Below, piece after piece: positions 8,938 through 18,865 of a stretch of DNA of 64,000 bases. The stretch is from NCBI RefSeq assembly GCF_014961315.1, contig NZ_CP063141.1, positions 2,108,001 through 2,172,000 on the forward strand, in the 5' to 3' direction. Source of the DNA: Thermoflavifilum sp. (lineage in GTDB: Bacteria > Bacteroidota > Bacteroidia > Chitinophagales > Chitinophagaceae). Numbering within the stretch: position 1 is the first letter of the stretch; every line of letters begins with the position of its first letter. The notes beneath the pieces are model-generated. The model saw only the letters and a list, made by a program, of their open reading frames with translations. It did no database searches and was not told the origin of the DNA. The translations under genes were made by a program, and so were the position numbers.

Positions 8938-9642
8938 ATGCGCAAGGTATTCGTTGTGCTAACGGGTGCAGGTATCAGTGCCGAAAGTGGTTTGAAGACT
9001 TTTCGCGATGCGGGTGGATTGTGGGAGGGGTATCGGATCGAAGAGGTGGCCACACCGGAAGCCTGGCAACGCAATCCACGGCTGGTTCTGGATTTCTACA
9101 ACATGCGGCGTCGGGAAGTGAAGCGCGCTCAGCCCAATATGGCCCACCTGAAGCTGGCCGAACTGGAACGCCAATTCGACGTGCGCATCATTACCCAGAA
9201 CATCGATGATTTGCACGAAAGAGCTGGATCATCGAAAGTATTGCACCTGCACGGTGAAATCTTTAAAATGCGCAGCAGCTTGCATCCTGAGCTCATTTAT
9301 CCGATAGAAGGAGATATTCATCCTGGCGATTGTGCGGAAGATGGTGCCCAGCTTCGCCCGCATGTAGTATGGTTTGGAGAACCTGTTCCGGCCATGGCCG
9401 ATGCAATTGCCTGGGTTGAGGAGGCGGATATTTTTGCAGTCATCGGCACTTCCTTACAGGTATATCCTGCAGCAGGTTTGCTTTTTCAGCTGAGCCAGCA
9501 TAGACCCGATGTACCGGTGTATATCGTTGACCGACAGATTCCCGACGTGCCTATTCATCCGGGCTGGCATTTGATTGAGCAACCGGCTACACGGGGAGTG
9601 GCCATCATGGCCGATCGGCTGCTTTCTTCCTATCAGTCATAG
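8938..9642 (+). CDS. cobB: NAD-dependent protein deacylase, sirtuin (CobB-like)
   Basis: A 234-residue Sir2-family enzyme. Seen: the NAD-binding GAGISAESGLKTFRD, the TQNIDDLHERAG motif with QNID, the catalytic His in HLHG, and GTSLQVYPAAGL. The FYNMRRR segment carries the Tyr and Arg that in class III sirtuins favour succinyl/malonyl-lysine removal. The paired Cys-x-x-Cys zinc ligands of typical sirtuins are absent; only one Cys is visible in that region. The 3' end overlaps the convergent dehydrogenase gene by 10 bases. Confidence 0.9.
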   Translation: MRKVFVVLTGAGISAESGLKTFRDAGGLWEGYRIEEVATPEAWQRNPRLVLDFYNMRRREVKRAQPNMAHLKLAELERQFDVRIITQNIDDLHERAGSSKVLHLHGEIFKMRSSLHPELIYPIEGDIHPGDCAEDGAQLRPHVVWFGEPVPAMADAIAWVEEADIFAVIGTSLQVYPAAGLLFQLSQHRPDVPVYIVDRQIPDVPIHPGWHLIEQPATRGVAIMADRLLSSYQS

Positions 9643-10988
9643 CTTTCCTCAAAACGGATTCCATATTCTTCAAGTTCTTTCAATACAGGCTGATAGATTT
9701 CAGGAGCTACAGGAATATGTAATCCTTTCAGGTTGATCCGGCCGTTTAAAATCAATCGGGTGGCTATGGCAAGGGGTAGCCCCACAGTTTTTGCCATGGC
9801 TGTATGCATGGCATCTTCTCCCTCCAGCACCAGAAAACTTTTGAGCCGGGTTTTGATATGCTTACGTTCAAAGACGATATCATGCATCATCACCACCAGA
9901 TCTTTGTCGGCTTGCTTCAATGCCAGCTTTTCTTCTATCATGGATTGAAGCAATTGTACGGGAGTGAGATTGCCTTTATTTATCGGGGTGGGATCGAACC
10001 ATCCTAAATAACGCAATTGCCGCATTATACGGGCATGCGGACGGATGCCTAATTTTTCGGCCAGCTTTTCTTCAAGATGCTCGTCGTTGCCCATGCCCAG
10101 ATAATTTGATAACCATTGTCGGTAGCTGACGCCATCGGTTGATGTCGAGGGCGATTCGGCGGTAAGACCTAATTTCACCAGGGCATGCCAGCCTTCGCAG
10201 AAGGCGGGATAGCGCAGGGTAGCCCGTTTGAAATTCGGGATGTTTTCCAGCCCATACAGTGCCAGGTATCGCAACGAATCACGATTCGGATAATAAGCCA
10301 GCTTGCCTACGCCTGGTATATTCACCTCATGTCGGCCACACCATTCAAACAGTTCTTCATAGGCGACTTGTTTTACCTCGCCATTTTCTTTAAAAACCGC
10401 CCCTTCTTTCCCGGCCCGTACAATGTTGCCCGGGTTCCAGGAAATTTTGTAAGACCATGGATTATCATCACTTACGGGTGAAACCAGTCCACCGCAATAG
10501 GAATGAAACTGCAGAATATCGCCTCCTTTTCGTTGAATGGAGTGAATGAGCTTCATGGCCGACATATGGTCGATGCCCGGATCGAGTCCCATTTCATAAA
10601 GAAACAATACGCCCGACTGTTCGATGGCGGGCGACAATTGTTTTACTTCCTCATCGACATACGACGCGGTGAGTAAGTTTTTTTTGAAGCGTATACAATG
10701 TTCGGCTATGATATGATGCAATGCAGGCGGCAATAAAGAAATCACAATATCAGCCTTGCTCAAATACATGTCCAGGGCATCAGTGGCCACCTTTACATCA
10801 AAAGCATCAGCGGTTGCATAAAAAGAACGGCCTATTTTTTCGCGTGCAGCCATGATATCATAATCCACTACCGTTAAGTGCCATTTTTCTTTAGGTGCAT
10901 GTTGTAGTAAATATTCAATTAAATAGGTAGATGATTTACCCGCACCAAATAATAAGATTTGCCGGGTTGTTGATGCTGATAAAGGCAT
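9633..10988 (-). CDS. Saccharopine dehydrogenase-like protein
   Basis: 451 residues: an N-terminal Rossmann domain starting ILLFGAGKSS, followed by the saccharopine dehydrogenase C-terminal domain (EMGLDPGIDHMSAMK, then FHSYCGGLVSP and NPWSYKISWNP). Members oxidise or form saccharopine in lysine metabolism, but many bacterial ones lack proven substrates. No lysine-pathway partner is adjacent. Confidence 0.85.
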   Translation of the reverse strand: MPLSASTTRQILLFGAGKSSTYLIEYLLQHAPKEKWHLTVVDYDIMAAREKIGRSFYATADAFDVKVATDALDMYLSKADIVISLLPPALHHIIAEHCIRFKKNLLTASYVDEEVKQLSPAIEQSGVLFLYEMGLDPGIDHMSAMKLIHSIQRKGGDILQFHSYCGGLVSPVSDDNPWSYKISWNPGNIVRAGKEGAVFKENGEVKQVAYEELFEWCGRHEVNIPGVGKLAYYPNRDSLRYLALYGLENIPNFKRATLRYPAFCEGWHALVKLGLTAESPSTSTDGVSYRQWLSNYLGMGNDEHLEEKLAEKLGIRPHARIMRQLRYLGWFDPTPINKGNLTPVQLLQSMIEEKLALKQADKDLVVMMHDIVFERKHIKTRLKSFLVLEGEDAMHTAMAKTVGLPLAIATRLILNGRINLKGLHIPVAPEIYQPVLKELEEYGIRFEESYD

Positions 10989-11407
10989 AGTTCAGATGCT
11001 TTTAGTTAAAAATGATATTCTCCACTTCAGGGGTTATTGGCTTTTTCCCAGCCCCCAGTTTTTTAAGACTTTGAAAAATGGTGGTGGGACTTTGTAGGTG
11101 AAATCACGGTGGTTTAGGTTATGGGCAGGACCATGCTATCGCATGCAAATTTCAGCATTTAATGCCAGCTTTTTACAACCCGCATGCCAACATTTTTATA
11201 CGTTCCTGCCCAATCGGTATTGAAATCATGTGTTTATCTATCATAAACAAGAATCATGCAAAACCAATTTCATGCAAACAAATTCAAATATGCTATAAAT
11301 ACGTAATATGCCGGCGGATGGATGTGGAGTTGCATATTTCCTTTTTCAGGCCGACAGATAAACGTTAAATTTGCGAAATCTTCATCAAACTAAAAAATTC
11401 GCAAAAA
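10989..11407. other. Intergenic region between dehydrogenase gene and gyrA
   Basis: About 420 bases between divergent genes with no convincing ORF or RNA. The only signal seen is a -7 type box near the gyrA end. Confidence 0.5.
11366..11373 (+). promoter_or_regulatory. Candidate -7 promoter box for gyrA
   Basis: TAAATTTG matches TAnnTTTG, 34 bases before the gyrA ATG. No TTG was found at the proper distance upstream, so this is only half a promoter match. Confidence 0.45.
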
Positions 11408-13906
11408 ATGGCTGAAGAGACAGAAAGCCAGCAGGGTAGGATAATTAAGGTAAATATTGAAGAACAAATGAAAACGGCTTACATCGACTATTCAATGTCG
11501 GTCATCGTAAGTCGTGCCCTGCCTGATGCCCGTGATGGATTAAAACCCGTGCAGCGCAGGATTTTATATGGCATGAATGAGCTGGGCAATAACAGCAATC
11601 GGCCCTATAAAAAATCGGCACGTATTGTAGGCGAGGTGATGGGGAAATATCACCCGCATGGAGACAGCGCCATTTACGACGCGATTGTGCGGATGGCGCA
11701 GGACTGGACAATGCGTTACCCGCTTATTGACGGACATGGGAACTTTGGTTCACTGGATGGAGATGCACCTGCGGCTATGCGATATACCGAAATCAGGCTG
11801 CAACGCATAGCTGAAGCCATGCTTGAAGATATCGAAAAAGAAACGGTTGACTTTACCAATAATTTCGATGATACCCTGAAAGAGCCCACGGTATTGCCCA
11901 CCCGTATCCCTCAGCTGCTCATGAATGGCGCTTCGGGCATCGCCGTAGGAATGGCCACGAATATTCTTCCACACAATCTCCGCGAAATCATTGATGCTTG
12001 CCTGGCATACATCGATAATCCTGATATCACTATTGATGCCCTCATGCAGTACATCAAGGCTCCTGATTTTCCGACGGGAGGAATTATTTACGGATATGAA
12101 GGCGTGAAACAGGCTTTCCATACAGGCAGGGGCAGGATTGTGGTCAGGGGTAAGGTGCGCGTGGAAGCAGGTAATGGAGGGAAAGATCAGATTATCATTT
12201 ACGAATTGCCCTATCAGGTGAATAAAGCCGCTTTGCATGAAAAAATCGCGCAGTTAGTCAACAATAAGGTCATCGAGGGCATCAGCGATGTACGCGACGA
12301 ATCGGGTAGAGAGGGGGTTCGACTGGTCATTGACCTGAAACGCGACGCCATCGCACAGGTCATCATCAATCAACTGTATAAGCACACCGAACTGCAAACC
12401 TCTTATGGGGTGAACAATGTGGCGCTGATTCATGGTCGCCCTCAGCTCATGAATATCAAAGAGCTGATAGCGGCTTTTGTGGATTTCCGCCATGAAATTG
12501 TCGTTCGCCGCAGCCAGTTTGATTTGCGCGAAGCCGAAAAACGTGCGCATGTTCTGGAAGGCTACCTGATAGCTCTGGATCATCTGGATGCAGTCATTGC
12601 CCTGATCCGATCATCGGCCGATCCGGAAACAGCCCGAACAGGCTTGATGGAAACATTTCATCTTACGGAAATTCAGGCTAAAGCCATTCTGGACCTTCGT
12701 TTGCAACGCCTCACGGGATTGGAGCGGGATAAAATCAGGCAGGAACACGAAGAAGTATCCCGACAAATTGCTTACCTCAAAGATGTACTCGCCAACCAGT
12801 CGCTGCGCATGCGCATCATTAAAGATGAACTGCTGGAAGTAAAGGAGCGCTTTGGCGACGAACGCAAGACGGAAATCCAGCACACCACCAGCGAAATCCG
12901 CGCCGAGGATGTGATTGCCAACGAGGCGATGGCTATCACCATTTCTCATCTCGGATACATCAAACGCACTTCTCTGTCGGATTATCGCCAGCAACGAAGA
13001 GGAGGGAAGGGTATCACCGGAGGCAAAACACGGGAAGAGGATTTTATCGAACACCTGTTTATTGCCTCCAATCACGATACCATGTTGTTTTTCACTGAAA
13101 AAGGCAAGTGTTACTGGTTAAAAGTGTTTGAAATTCCTGAAGGCGAAAGGCATGCAAAGGGTAGGGCCATTCAGAATTTGATCAGTCTTTCGAGTGATGA
13201 TCGGGTTCGAGCTGTGATAGCGGTAAAAGACCTGGAAGATGAAGCATACGTTAGCAAACATCATATCCTTTTCTGCACCCGCAGAGGCATGATCAAAAAG
13301 TCGCCCCTGGCCGACTTTTCCAGGGTCAGGCAAAATGGTATTATCGCCATTACCATTGCTGAAGGCGATCAGCTGCTCGATGCTAAACTCACGGATGGCA
13401 CCTGCGACGTGATGATGGCGGTGAAAAGTGGAAGGGCCATCCGCTTCCCCGAATCCACCGTGAGGGAAACGGGAAGAGGTGCGATGGGCGTGCGAGGCAT
13501 CACGCTCGATCGTGACCAGGACGAGGTGATCGGGATGATTTGCGTAAACAAAGATGACCCGAATAGAACGGTGCTGGTTGTTTCCGAGAAAGGATTTGGC
13601 AAACGCACCACCATCGAGGAATATCGAATAACCAATCGTGGTGGCAAGGGTGTGAAAACCATTCAAATCACCCCCAAAACGGGCGCACTGGTGGGTATTC
13701 TGGATGTATCCGAAGAAGACGACCTGATGATTATCTGTAAATCAGGACTTACGATCCGCACACCCGTTGCCGATATTCGTGAGGCCGGCAGAGCCACCCA
13801 GGGCGTACGACTCATTCGCCTCGACGAACATGATGAAATCGCCTCCATCGCGCGTGTGGAAGAAAACCACACAAATGGCATGGAAATGGATGAATCGCTA
13901 TCATAA
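11408..13906 (+). CDS. gyrA: DNA gyrase subunit A
   Basis: 832 residues. Catalytic Tyr126 in AMRYTEIR. The quinolone region reads [17 protein letters not shown], with the drug-sensitive Ser and Asp in place. The GyrA box QRRGGKG at about 529-535 separates it from ParC and gives the C-terminal domain its DNA-wrapping ability. Six beta-pinwheel repeats follow. It is a single gene here; gyrB is not in the window. Confidence 0.96.
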   Translation: MAEETESQQGRIIKVNIEEQMKTAYIDYSMSVIVSRALPDARDGLKPVQRRILYGMNELGNNSNRPYKKSARIVGEVMGKYHPHGDSAIYDAIVRMAQDWTMRYPLIDGHGNFGSLDGDAPAAMRYTEIRLQRIAEAMLEDIEKETVDFTNNFDDTLKEPTVLPTRIPQLLMNGASGIAVGMATNILPHNLREIIDACLAYIDNPDITIDALMQYIKAPDFPTGGIIYGYEGVKQAFHTGRGRIVVRGKVRVEAGNGGKDQIIIYELPYQVNKAALHEKIAQLVNNKVIEGISDVRDESGREGVRLVIDLKRDAIAQVIINQLYKHTELQTSYGVNNVALIHGRPQLMNIKELIAAFVDFRHEIVVRRSQFDLREAEKRAHVLEGYLIALDHLDAVIALIRSSADPETARTGLMETFHLTEIQAKAILDLRLQRLTGLERDKIRQEHEEVSRQIAYLKDVLANQSLRMRIIKDELLEVKERFGDERKTEIQHTTSEIRAEDVIANEAMAITISHLGYIKRTSLSDYRQQRRGGKGITGGKTREEDFIEHLFIASNHDTMLFFTEKGKCYWLKVFEIPEGERHAKGRAIQNLISLSSDDRVRAVIAVKDLEDEAYVSKHHILFCTRRGMIKKSPLADFSRVRQNGIIAITIAEGDQLLDAKLTDGTCDVMMAVKSGRAIRFPESTVRETGRGAMGVRGITLDRDQDEVIGMICVNKDDPNRTVLVVSEKGFGKRTTIEEYRITNRGGKGVKTIQITPKTGALVGILDVSEEDDLMIICKSGLTIRTPVADIREAGRATQGVRLIRLDEHDEIASIARVEENHTNGMEMDESLS

Positions 13907-13980
13907 GCCTGTCCATTGCATTTTTGTAAATCATCTTGTATTTTGCACGCAAATTGTTCAACTTAAATACGTATGCTATC

Positions 13981-15240
13981 ATGAAAAAAGCATTGCTCAT
14001 TGTGTTTCTCGCTGGCCTCAGCAGCTGGTCATTCGCTCAAAATAAAATGGTCAGAAAAGCAGAAGATGCGCTGAAAAACAAAAATTATGATGAAGCCCTG
14101 ACCGACATCCAGCAAGCATTGCAGGATAGTAAAACCGGAAAAGATGGGAAAACCTGGTATCTCAGCGGAGAAATTCACGGCGCCATAGCTACCGAGAAAA
14201 AAGATCCGCAGGAAGCCTGGAAAGCTTTTCAGGATTATCAGAAGGCTGTGGAACTCAGTCCAAAAGATCCGGAAATCTTGCTCACGCTTTCTAAAAATCT
14301 CAGCGATATTTATGTGGTAATGGGTAATGCTGCGTACGCCGACCTGAACCAGCAAAAATTTGATTCGGCATACGATAAGTTTATGCGTACCTATGCCATC
14401 GCACGTTTGCTGAACGAAAAAGGAGTGGGTGCCATACCTACCGATACGGCCATGATCTTTTACACGGGTTATGTGGCCCATCAAAGCCATCATGACGACA
14501 CTGCACTCGCCTACTTTCAGAAAGCCGCCCAGTTGAATTTTGATAAAGAACCTTATCTGTATTTCACACTGGCTAATATGTACATGGACAATCATCAGTT
14601 TGATAGTGCCATCGCTACGGTGGAAAAGGGCAAAAAACTTTTTCCCAACAACGATAATTTCAATAATCTGGAGATTCAGCTGTATGAGAAAGCGGGAAAA
14701 ACAGATGAGCTGATCAGCAAACTTGAAAATGAAGTAAATCAACATCCCGATAATTACAACCTTATTCTGAATCTGGCCATTCTGTATGATAATCTGGCAC
14801 ATCCAACCGATGAGCAGGGCAACGATACAACGGCTCCGGCAAATGCGCAGGAGTTAGAACAAAAAGCCATTGCCATGTACCAGAAAGCCATCGCCCTGAA
14901 ACCGGATGATTATCCGGCCAACTTCAATCTGGGTTTATTGTATTACAATAAGGCCGCAAAATATGGACGTGAACTCGGTCAGTTAGGTGCTTCACCACAA
15001 GAACAAAAACGCGCCCAACAAATTGCACATATTCAGGATAGCCTGCTCAACCTGGCGCTGCCGTATTTGGACAAAACCTATCATCTGTTAGATGCAAAAG
15101 ATAAACTCGATTCCAATGAATTGCTGGCATATAAAAATGCATTATCCGGATTGAAAGCGATTTATGCTCGAAAAAACGACACGGATAAATACAATGAAGT
15201 AAAACAGAAGTATGACGAGGCAGATAGCAAAGCAAAGTAA
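13981..15240 (+). CDS. Secreted tetratricopeptide-repeat protein
   Basis: 419 residues with a signal peptide (MKKALLIVFLAGLSSWSFAQ) and about eight TPR-type helix pairs, including AMYQKAIALKPDDYPANFNLGLLYYNKA. Periplasmic or outer-membrane-facing scaffold; function unknown. ATG 13981 is set by the signal peptide. A strong terminator follows at once, so it ends a transcript. Confidence 0.85.
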   Translation: MKKALLIVFLAGLSSWSFAQNKMVRKAEDALKNKNYDEALTDIQQALQDSKTGKDGKTWYLSGEIHGAIATEKKDPQEAWKAFQDYQKAVELSPKDPEILLTLSKNLSDIYVVMGNAAYADLNQQKFDSAYDKFMRTYAIARLLNEKGVGAIPTDTAMIFYTGYVAHQSHHDDTALAYFQKAAQLNFDKEPYLYFTLANMYMDNHQFDSAIATVEKGKKLFPNNDNFNNLEIQLYEKAGKTDELISKLENEVNQHPDNYNLILNLAILYDNLAHPTDEQGNDTTAPANAQELEQKAIAMYQKAIALKPDDYPANFNLGLLYYNKAAKYGRELGQLGASPQEQKRAQQIAHIQDSLLNLALPYLDKTYHLLDAKDKLDSNELLAYKNALSGLKAIYARKNDTDKYNEVKQKYDEADSKAK

Positions 15241-15265
15241 GCTATATGCATCAGACTCATGGATC

Positions 15266-15300
15266 AAAAAAGGTCTTCAAAGAAATTGAAGACCTTTTTT
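15266..15300 (+). terminator. Intrinsic terminator after the TPR gene
   Basis: Perfect stem: GGTCTTCAA, loop AGAAA, TTGAAGACC, flanked by six As and six Ts so it could work in both directions. Confidence 0.9.
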
Positions 15301-15410
15301 GATGCTGTATGATGGCACAATTCGATCCCAATCCTTTCATATCGCCCAATCCCGAATATCCCTTGCACGACCAGGATATTTTTTCTATTTTGTTTGCTTA
15401 ATCATTCGGT

Positions 15411-16919
15411 ATGAAAAAATATGTTTTTTACGCAATTTACTGGTGCATATCCGGATTATTTCCTGTTTGGAGTACCGCCCAATTGCATGAAAACATAGGA
15501 GTATTCACGAGCCAGGTTGATGTGGGCACGGTAGCCATTGCCGGACAAGCAGCCTATAATCCTTTTTCTCAAACATACTGGATGAAGGGTGTTGGCGGCA
15601 ATATCTGGGATCGGACAGATGCTTTTCATTATCTCTACACGCGGCTCTCGGGTAACTTCATCGTACAGGCCGAATTATACTGGCCTGAGCCAAGTACAAC
15701 ACCACATCGTAAAGCGGGCTGGATGATACGCGGCAGCTTGGATCCGGATGCCGTACATGTGAGTGCAGTGGCGCATGGCAATGGTTTGATTGCGCTGCAA
15801 TATCGTGCACATCCTGGGGATATCACATCTGAACAACAACTACCTATAGACAGTGCATGGGTATTGCAGCTGGAAAGGCAGGGGAATAGATATATTTTTT
15901 CTGCTGCACGCTTTGGTGACACGCTGAAACAGATAGAGGTCGATACGGTTCATTTACCGGATACCGTTTATGTGGGCTTATTTGTGTGTGCCCATCAACC
16001 GGATCGAACGGAATCGGTTATTTTCCGGAACGTACGTATCATTCGTCCTGCTCCTCCAACCCTGGTGCCCTATCGTGATTATCTGGGAAGCCATATTGAA
16101 ATACTGGATGTGCATAATGGTCATAGATGGATTGTGTATTCGGATGCAGGTTCCCTGCAGGCCCCTAACTGGACCCGGGATGGGCAATCGCTCATCTTCA
16201 ACAAAGATGGCCGATTGTATCAACTTTCACTTCTTACCCATCAGGCATCGCTTATTGCCACCGGGCAAGCCATAGAAAATAATAATGATCATGTGATTTC
16301 TTTTGATGGTAAATGGCTGGGCATCAGTAACACACCCATGGATAGCTCATCTTCTCACATCTATGTTGTTCCCCTGCACGGAGGTGAGCCCAGACTCGTT
16401 ACACCACAGGGCCCCTCTTATCTGCATGGCTGGTCGCCTGATGGCAAATATCTTGTGTACACGGCCCAAAGAAACGGAGATTTTGATATTTATCGTATTC
16501 CCGTGCAGGGCGGAAAAGAAGAACGGCTTACCTATACGCCCGGATTGGATGACGGTCCCGAATATAGCCCGGATGGTGCATATATCTATTTTAATTCGGT
16601 ACGTTCGGGTCATATGCAACTATGGAGAATGAGACCCGACGGATCATCATCCGAACAACTCACACATGATACATTTCAGAACTGGTTTCCACATATCTCG
16701 CCTGACGGGAAATGGATCGTATTTCTTTCTTATTTACCCGATGTGCGAGCCGATGATCATCCTTTTTACAAAAAAGTATATATCCGAATCATGCCGGTTG
16801 ATGGCGGTAATCCACGCGTACTGGCCTATGTATATGGAGGGCAGGGCACGATCAACACGCCTTCCTGGTCGCCTGATAGCCGATTTATAGCATTTGTGAG
16901 CAATTCTGGTACATGGTAA
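15411..16919 (+). CDS. Secreted TolB-like beta-propeller protein
   Basis: 502 residues with a signal peptide ending near STAQ. The first 200 residues look like a jelly-roll (DUF1349/LamG-like) domain. The rest contains repeated PD40 motifs typical of TolB propellers: WTRDGQSLIF, WSPDGKYLVY, YSPDGAYIYF, ISPDGKWIVF and WSPDSRFIAF. Such proteins often bind glycans or proteins in the periplasm; substrate unknown. A GDSL esterase follows, so a carbohydrate role is possible. Confidence 0.8.
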   Translation: MKKYVFYAIYWCISGLFPVWSTAQLHENIGVFTSQVDVGTVAIAGQAAYNPFSQTYWMKGVGGNIWDRTDAFHYLYTRLSGNFIVQAELYWPEPSTTPHRKAGWMIRGSLDPDAVHVSAVAHGNGLIALQYRAHPGDITSEQQLPIDSAWVLQLERQGNRYIFSAARFGDTLKQIEVDTVHLPDTVYVGLFVCAHQPDRTESVIFRNVRIIRPAPPTLVPYRDYLGSHIEILDVHNGHRWIVYSDAGSLQAPNWTRDGQSLIFNKDGRLYQLSLLTHQASLIATGQAIENNNDHVISFDGKWLGISNTPMDSSSSHIYVVPLHGGEPRLVTPQGPSYLHGWSPDGKYLVYTAQRNGDFDIYRIPVQGGKEERLTYTPGLDDGPEYSPDGAYIYFNSVRSGHMQLWRMRPDGSSSEQLTHDTFQNWFPHISPDGKWIVFLSYLPDVRADDHPFYKKVYIRIMPVDGGNPRVLAYVYGGQGTINTPSWSPDSRFIAFVSNSGTW

Positions 16920-17012
16920 ATCCTGATTCACCTGTGCAATGGCATGCGTTGTACATGCATACACCTATGAACTCAATAATTGTGTATTTTTAAATATGAC
17001 TTGATAATGATC

Positions 17013-18128
17013 ATGAAAAGAAAATCCATCAAGCAATTCGCCTGGATGTATAAATGTTTATGCAGATGGTTATGCTTATGCATAATCATGTTATTATCCG
17101 TTTTTAGCATTGCACATGCACAGGAAAGTTTTTATACTGGAGATGATGCTCGCATCCAGTATGTGGGGCGAATCGATTTTACACAACCTCATCAACCACG
17201 ATTGTGGTTGCCTGGAAGTTATTTTTGTTTCTATACACGAGACAATCAGGTGCAATTGATTATAGAAGACGAACAACTGTATGGCCAGCATCAGAATTAC
17301 CTTGAAATTGTAATTGATGGTAAACCATTACAAAGAATTCATCTTACTCGACGGGTGGATACAATTCTTATCCATCTTCCTACCGACCACAGCCGATCAG
17401 GCCATCAGGTGCTGATCTGTAAAGACACGGAATCGGGAAACGGTTTCGTGGCTTGCCGGGGTATTATTTGTAAAAAACTATTGAAGCCCGATCCGCTTCC
17501 TGCAAGAAAAATCGAATGTTTTGGAAATTCCATCACCTGTGGATTTGGTGCCGACACCTCCGAAATTCCCTGTGGAAAAGGAGCCTGGTATGATCAACAC
17601 AATGCTTATATGAGTTATGGTGCGGTTGCCGCCCGTTTGCTACGGGCACAGTGGCATCTCAGTGCAGTTTCGGGAATTGGATTGATTCACAGTTGCTGTC
17701 AGATGCAAATTACCATGCCCGAAGTATATGATAAGATAGATATGCGTGAAGATAGTTTACCCTGGAATTTTGCAAATTATCAACCCAATGTAGTAACCAT
17801 CTGCCTCGGACAGAATGATGGTATTCAGGATTCTGTTGCATTTTGCAAAGCTTATGTACAGTTTATTCATACTTTGCGAAAAGTTTATCCGCACGCTTAT
17901 ATTATCTGTTTAAATAGTCCGATGGCCGATGAAAAATTGAATACTGTTTTAAAGAAATATATTTCATCCGTTTGCAAAGCCATACAGGATGAAGGGGATA
18001 CAATGATCAGTTATTTTTTCTTTACCCGTCGTTATAACCATGGTTGTGGCCAGCATCCCGATGTGCGGGAGCAACAAGAGATGGGAAAATTACTGGCTGC
18101 ATATATTCGTTCACGTATGCATTGGTAA
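17013..18128 (+). CDS. SGNH/GDSL esterase, CE2 acetylxylan esterase-like
   Basis: 371 residues with a signal peptide, an N-terminal jelly-roll carbohydrate-recognition domain (about 40-150) and a C-terminal SGNH hydrolase domain, the layout of CE2 deacetylases. Block I reads ECFGNSITCGFG with the nucleophile Ser, but Asn replaces the usual Asp of GDS. ICLGQNDG supplies the block III Asn, and HPDVREQQEMG the C-terminal catalytic His. ATG 17013 is preferred; ATG 17007 also fits. Confidence 0.82.
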   Translation: MKRKSIKQFAWMYKCLCRWLCLCIIMLLSVFSIAHAQESFYTGDDARIQYVGRIDFTQPHQPRLWLPGSYFCFYTRDNQVQLIIEDEQLYGQHQNYLEIVIDGKPLQRIHLTRRVDTILIHLPTDHSRSGHQVLICKDTESGNGFVACRGIICKKLLKPDPLPARKIECFGNSITCGFGADTSEIPCGKGAWYDQHNAYMSYGAVAARLLRAQWHLSAVSGIGLIHSCCQMQITMPEVYDKIDMREDSLPWNFANYQPNVVTICLGQNDGIQDSVAFCKAYVQFIHTLRKVYPHAYIICLNSPMADEKLNTVLKKYISSVCKAIQDEGDTMISYFFFTRRYNHGCGQHPDVREQQEMGKLLAAYIRSRMHW

Positions 18129-18266
18129 TTAAGCTTAAGTCAACCAATTGTCAATTTCTAAAAAGCTATCAAACAAATGAACATCATGATTCGTCATTAC
18201 ACGTAACATCATGCAATTTCAAACGGATAATGTTAATGATTTTTATGATACATGAGTAAGAAGCAT

Positions 18267-18299
18267 TTGTTTTCTTATATCAGGAATTTATTATTTTTG
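18267..18299 (+). promoter_or_regulatory. Bacteroidota-type promoter for the bacilliredoxin gene
   Basis: TTG at 18267-18269, then a 22-nt spacer and TATTTTTG at 18292-18299. The spacer is a little long. It sits 20 bases before the ATG. Confidence 0.55.
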
Positions 18300-18319
18300 T
18301 GGCGGAAAAATGAACGAAT

Positions 18320-18733
18320 ATGTATCCTGCTGAATTGGTATTGCCGATGAAGGCCGAACTTACGGAAAATGGTTTTGAGGAGCTGCTCACTCCGGAAGAA
18401 GTCGAACAGGCGCTTGCGCGAAAAGGGACTACACTTGTTGTCATTAATTCAGTTTGTGGTTGTTCAGCTGGTACGGCGCGCCCTGGTGTGTTGATGGCTT
18501 TAGCTCATGCAAATAAAAAACCCGATTATCTGGTTACGAGTTTTGCGGGATTTGATTTTGAAGCAGTGGAACAAATACGTAAGCACTTACTTCCTTATCC
18601 GCCTTCATCGCCATCTATTGCATTGTTTAAAGATGGTAAACTGGTGATGATGATTGAAAGGCATATGATTGAAGGAAGGCCTGCACAGGTCATTGCACAG
18701 AGTTTGATTGCTGCATTTGATCAATATTGTTAG
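18320..18733 (+). CDS. BrxA/BrxB-family bacilliredoxin
   Basis: 137 residues of the YphP/YqiW family with a thioredoxin-like fold. The CGC redox motif is in NSVCGCSAGTARPG near residue 47. In Firmicutes these reduce bacillithiol mixed disulfides; in Bacteroidota the thiol partner is not certain. A long hairpin follows the gene. Confidence 0.9.
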   Translation: MYPAELVLPMKAELTENGFEELLTPEEVEQALARKGTTLVVINSVCGCSAGTARPGVLMALAHANKKPDYLVTSFAGFDFEAVEQIRKHLLPYPPSSPSIALFKDGKLVMMIERHMIEGRPAQVIAQSLIAAFDQYC

Positions 18734-18791
18734 TGAAAATATAAATTTCATTCTGCAAGCGAAGCTGTTGGCAGTTTGAAATTTAACTTAT

Positions 18792-18863
18792 AATTTGGTG
18801 GTTTGAGGCACTGTGAAATTCGGCTTTGTTCATAGTGTGCTATCAAATCACCAAATTTTTTTT
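18792..18863 (+). terminator. Long imperfect hairpin with T-run between brx and lgt
   Basis: Left arm AATTTGGTGGTTTGA and right arm TCAAATCACCAAATT pair with one G-T position; inner segments GCAC/GTG and TGAA/TTCA extend it. Eight Ts follow and end three bases before the lgt ATG. It reads as the terminator of brx, but its position raises the chance of an attenuator for lgt. Confidence 0.6.
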
Positions 18864-18865
18864 GC

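Noticed and set aside
13950..13965. Promoter box for the TPR gene (TATTTTG before 13981)
   Set aside because: One base short of TAnnTTTG and no TTG at the right distance.
14029..14802. 257-codon open frame antisense to the TPR gene
   Set aside because: Shadow of the TPR coding frame; the protein is hydrophobic nonsense without a recognisable fold.
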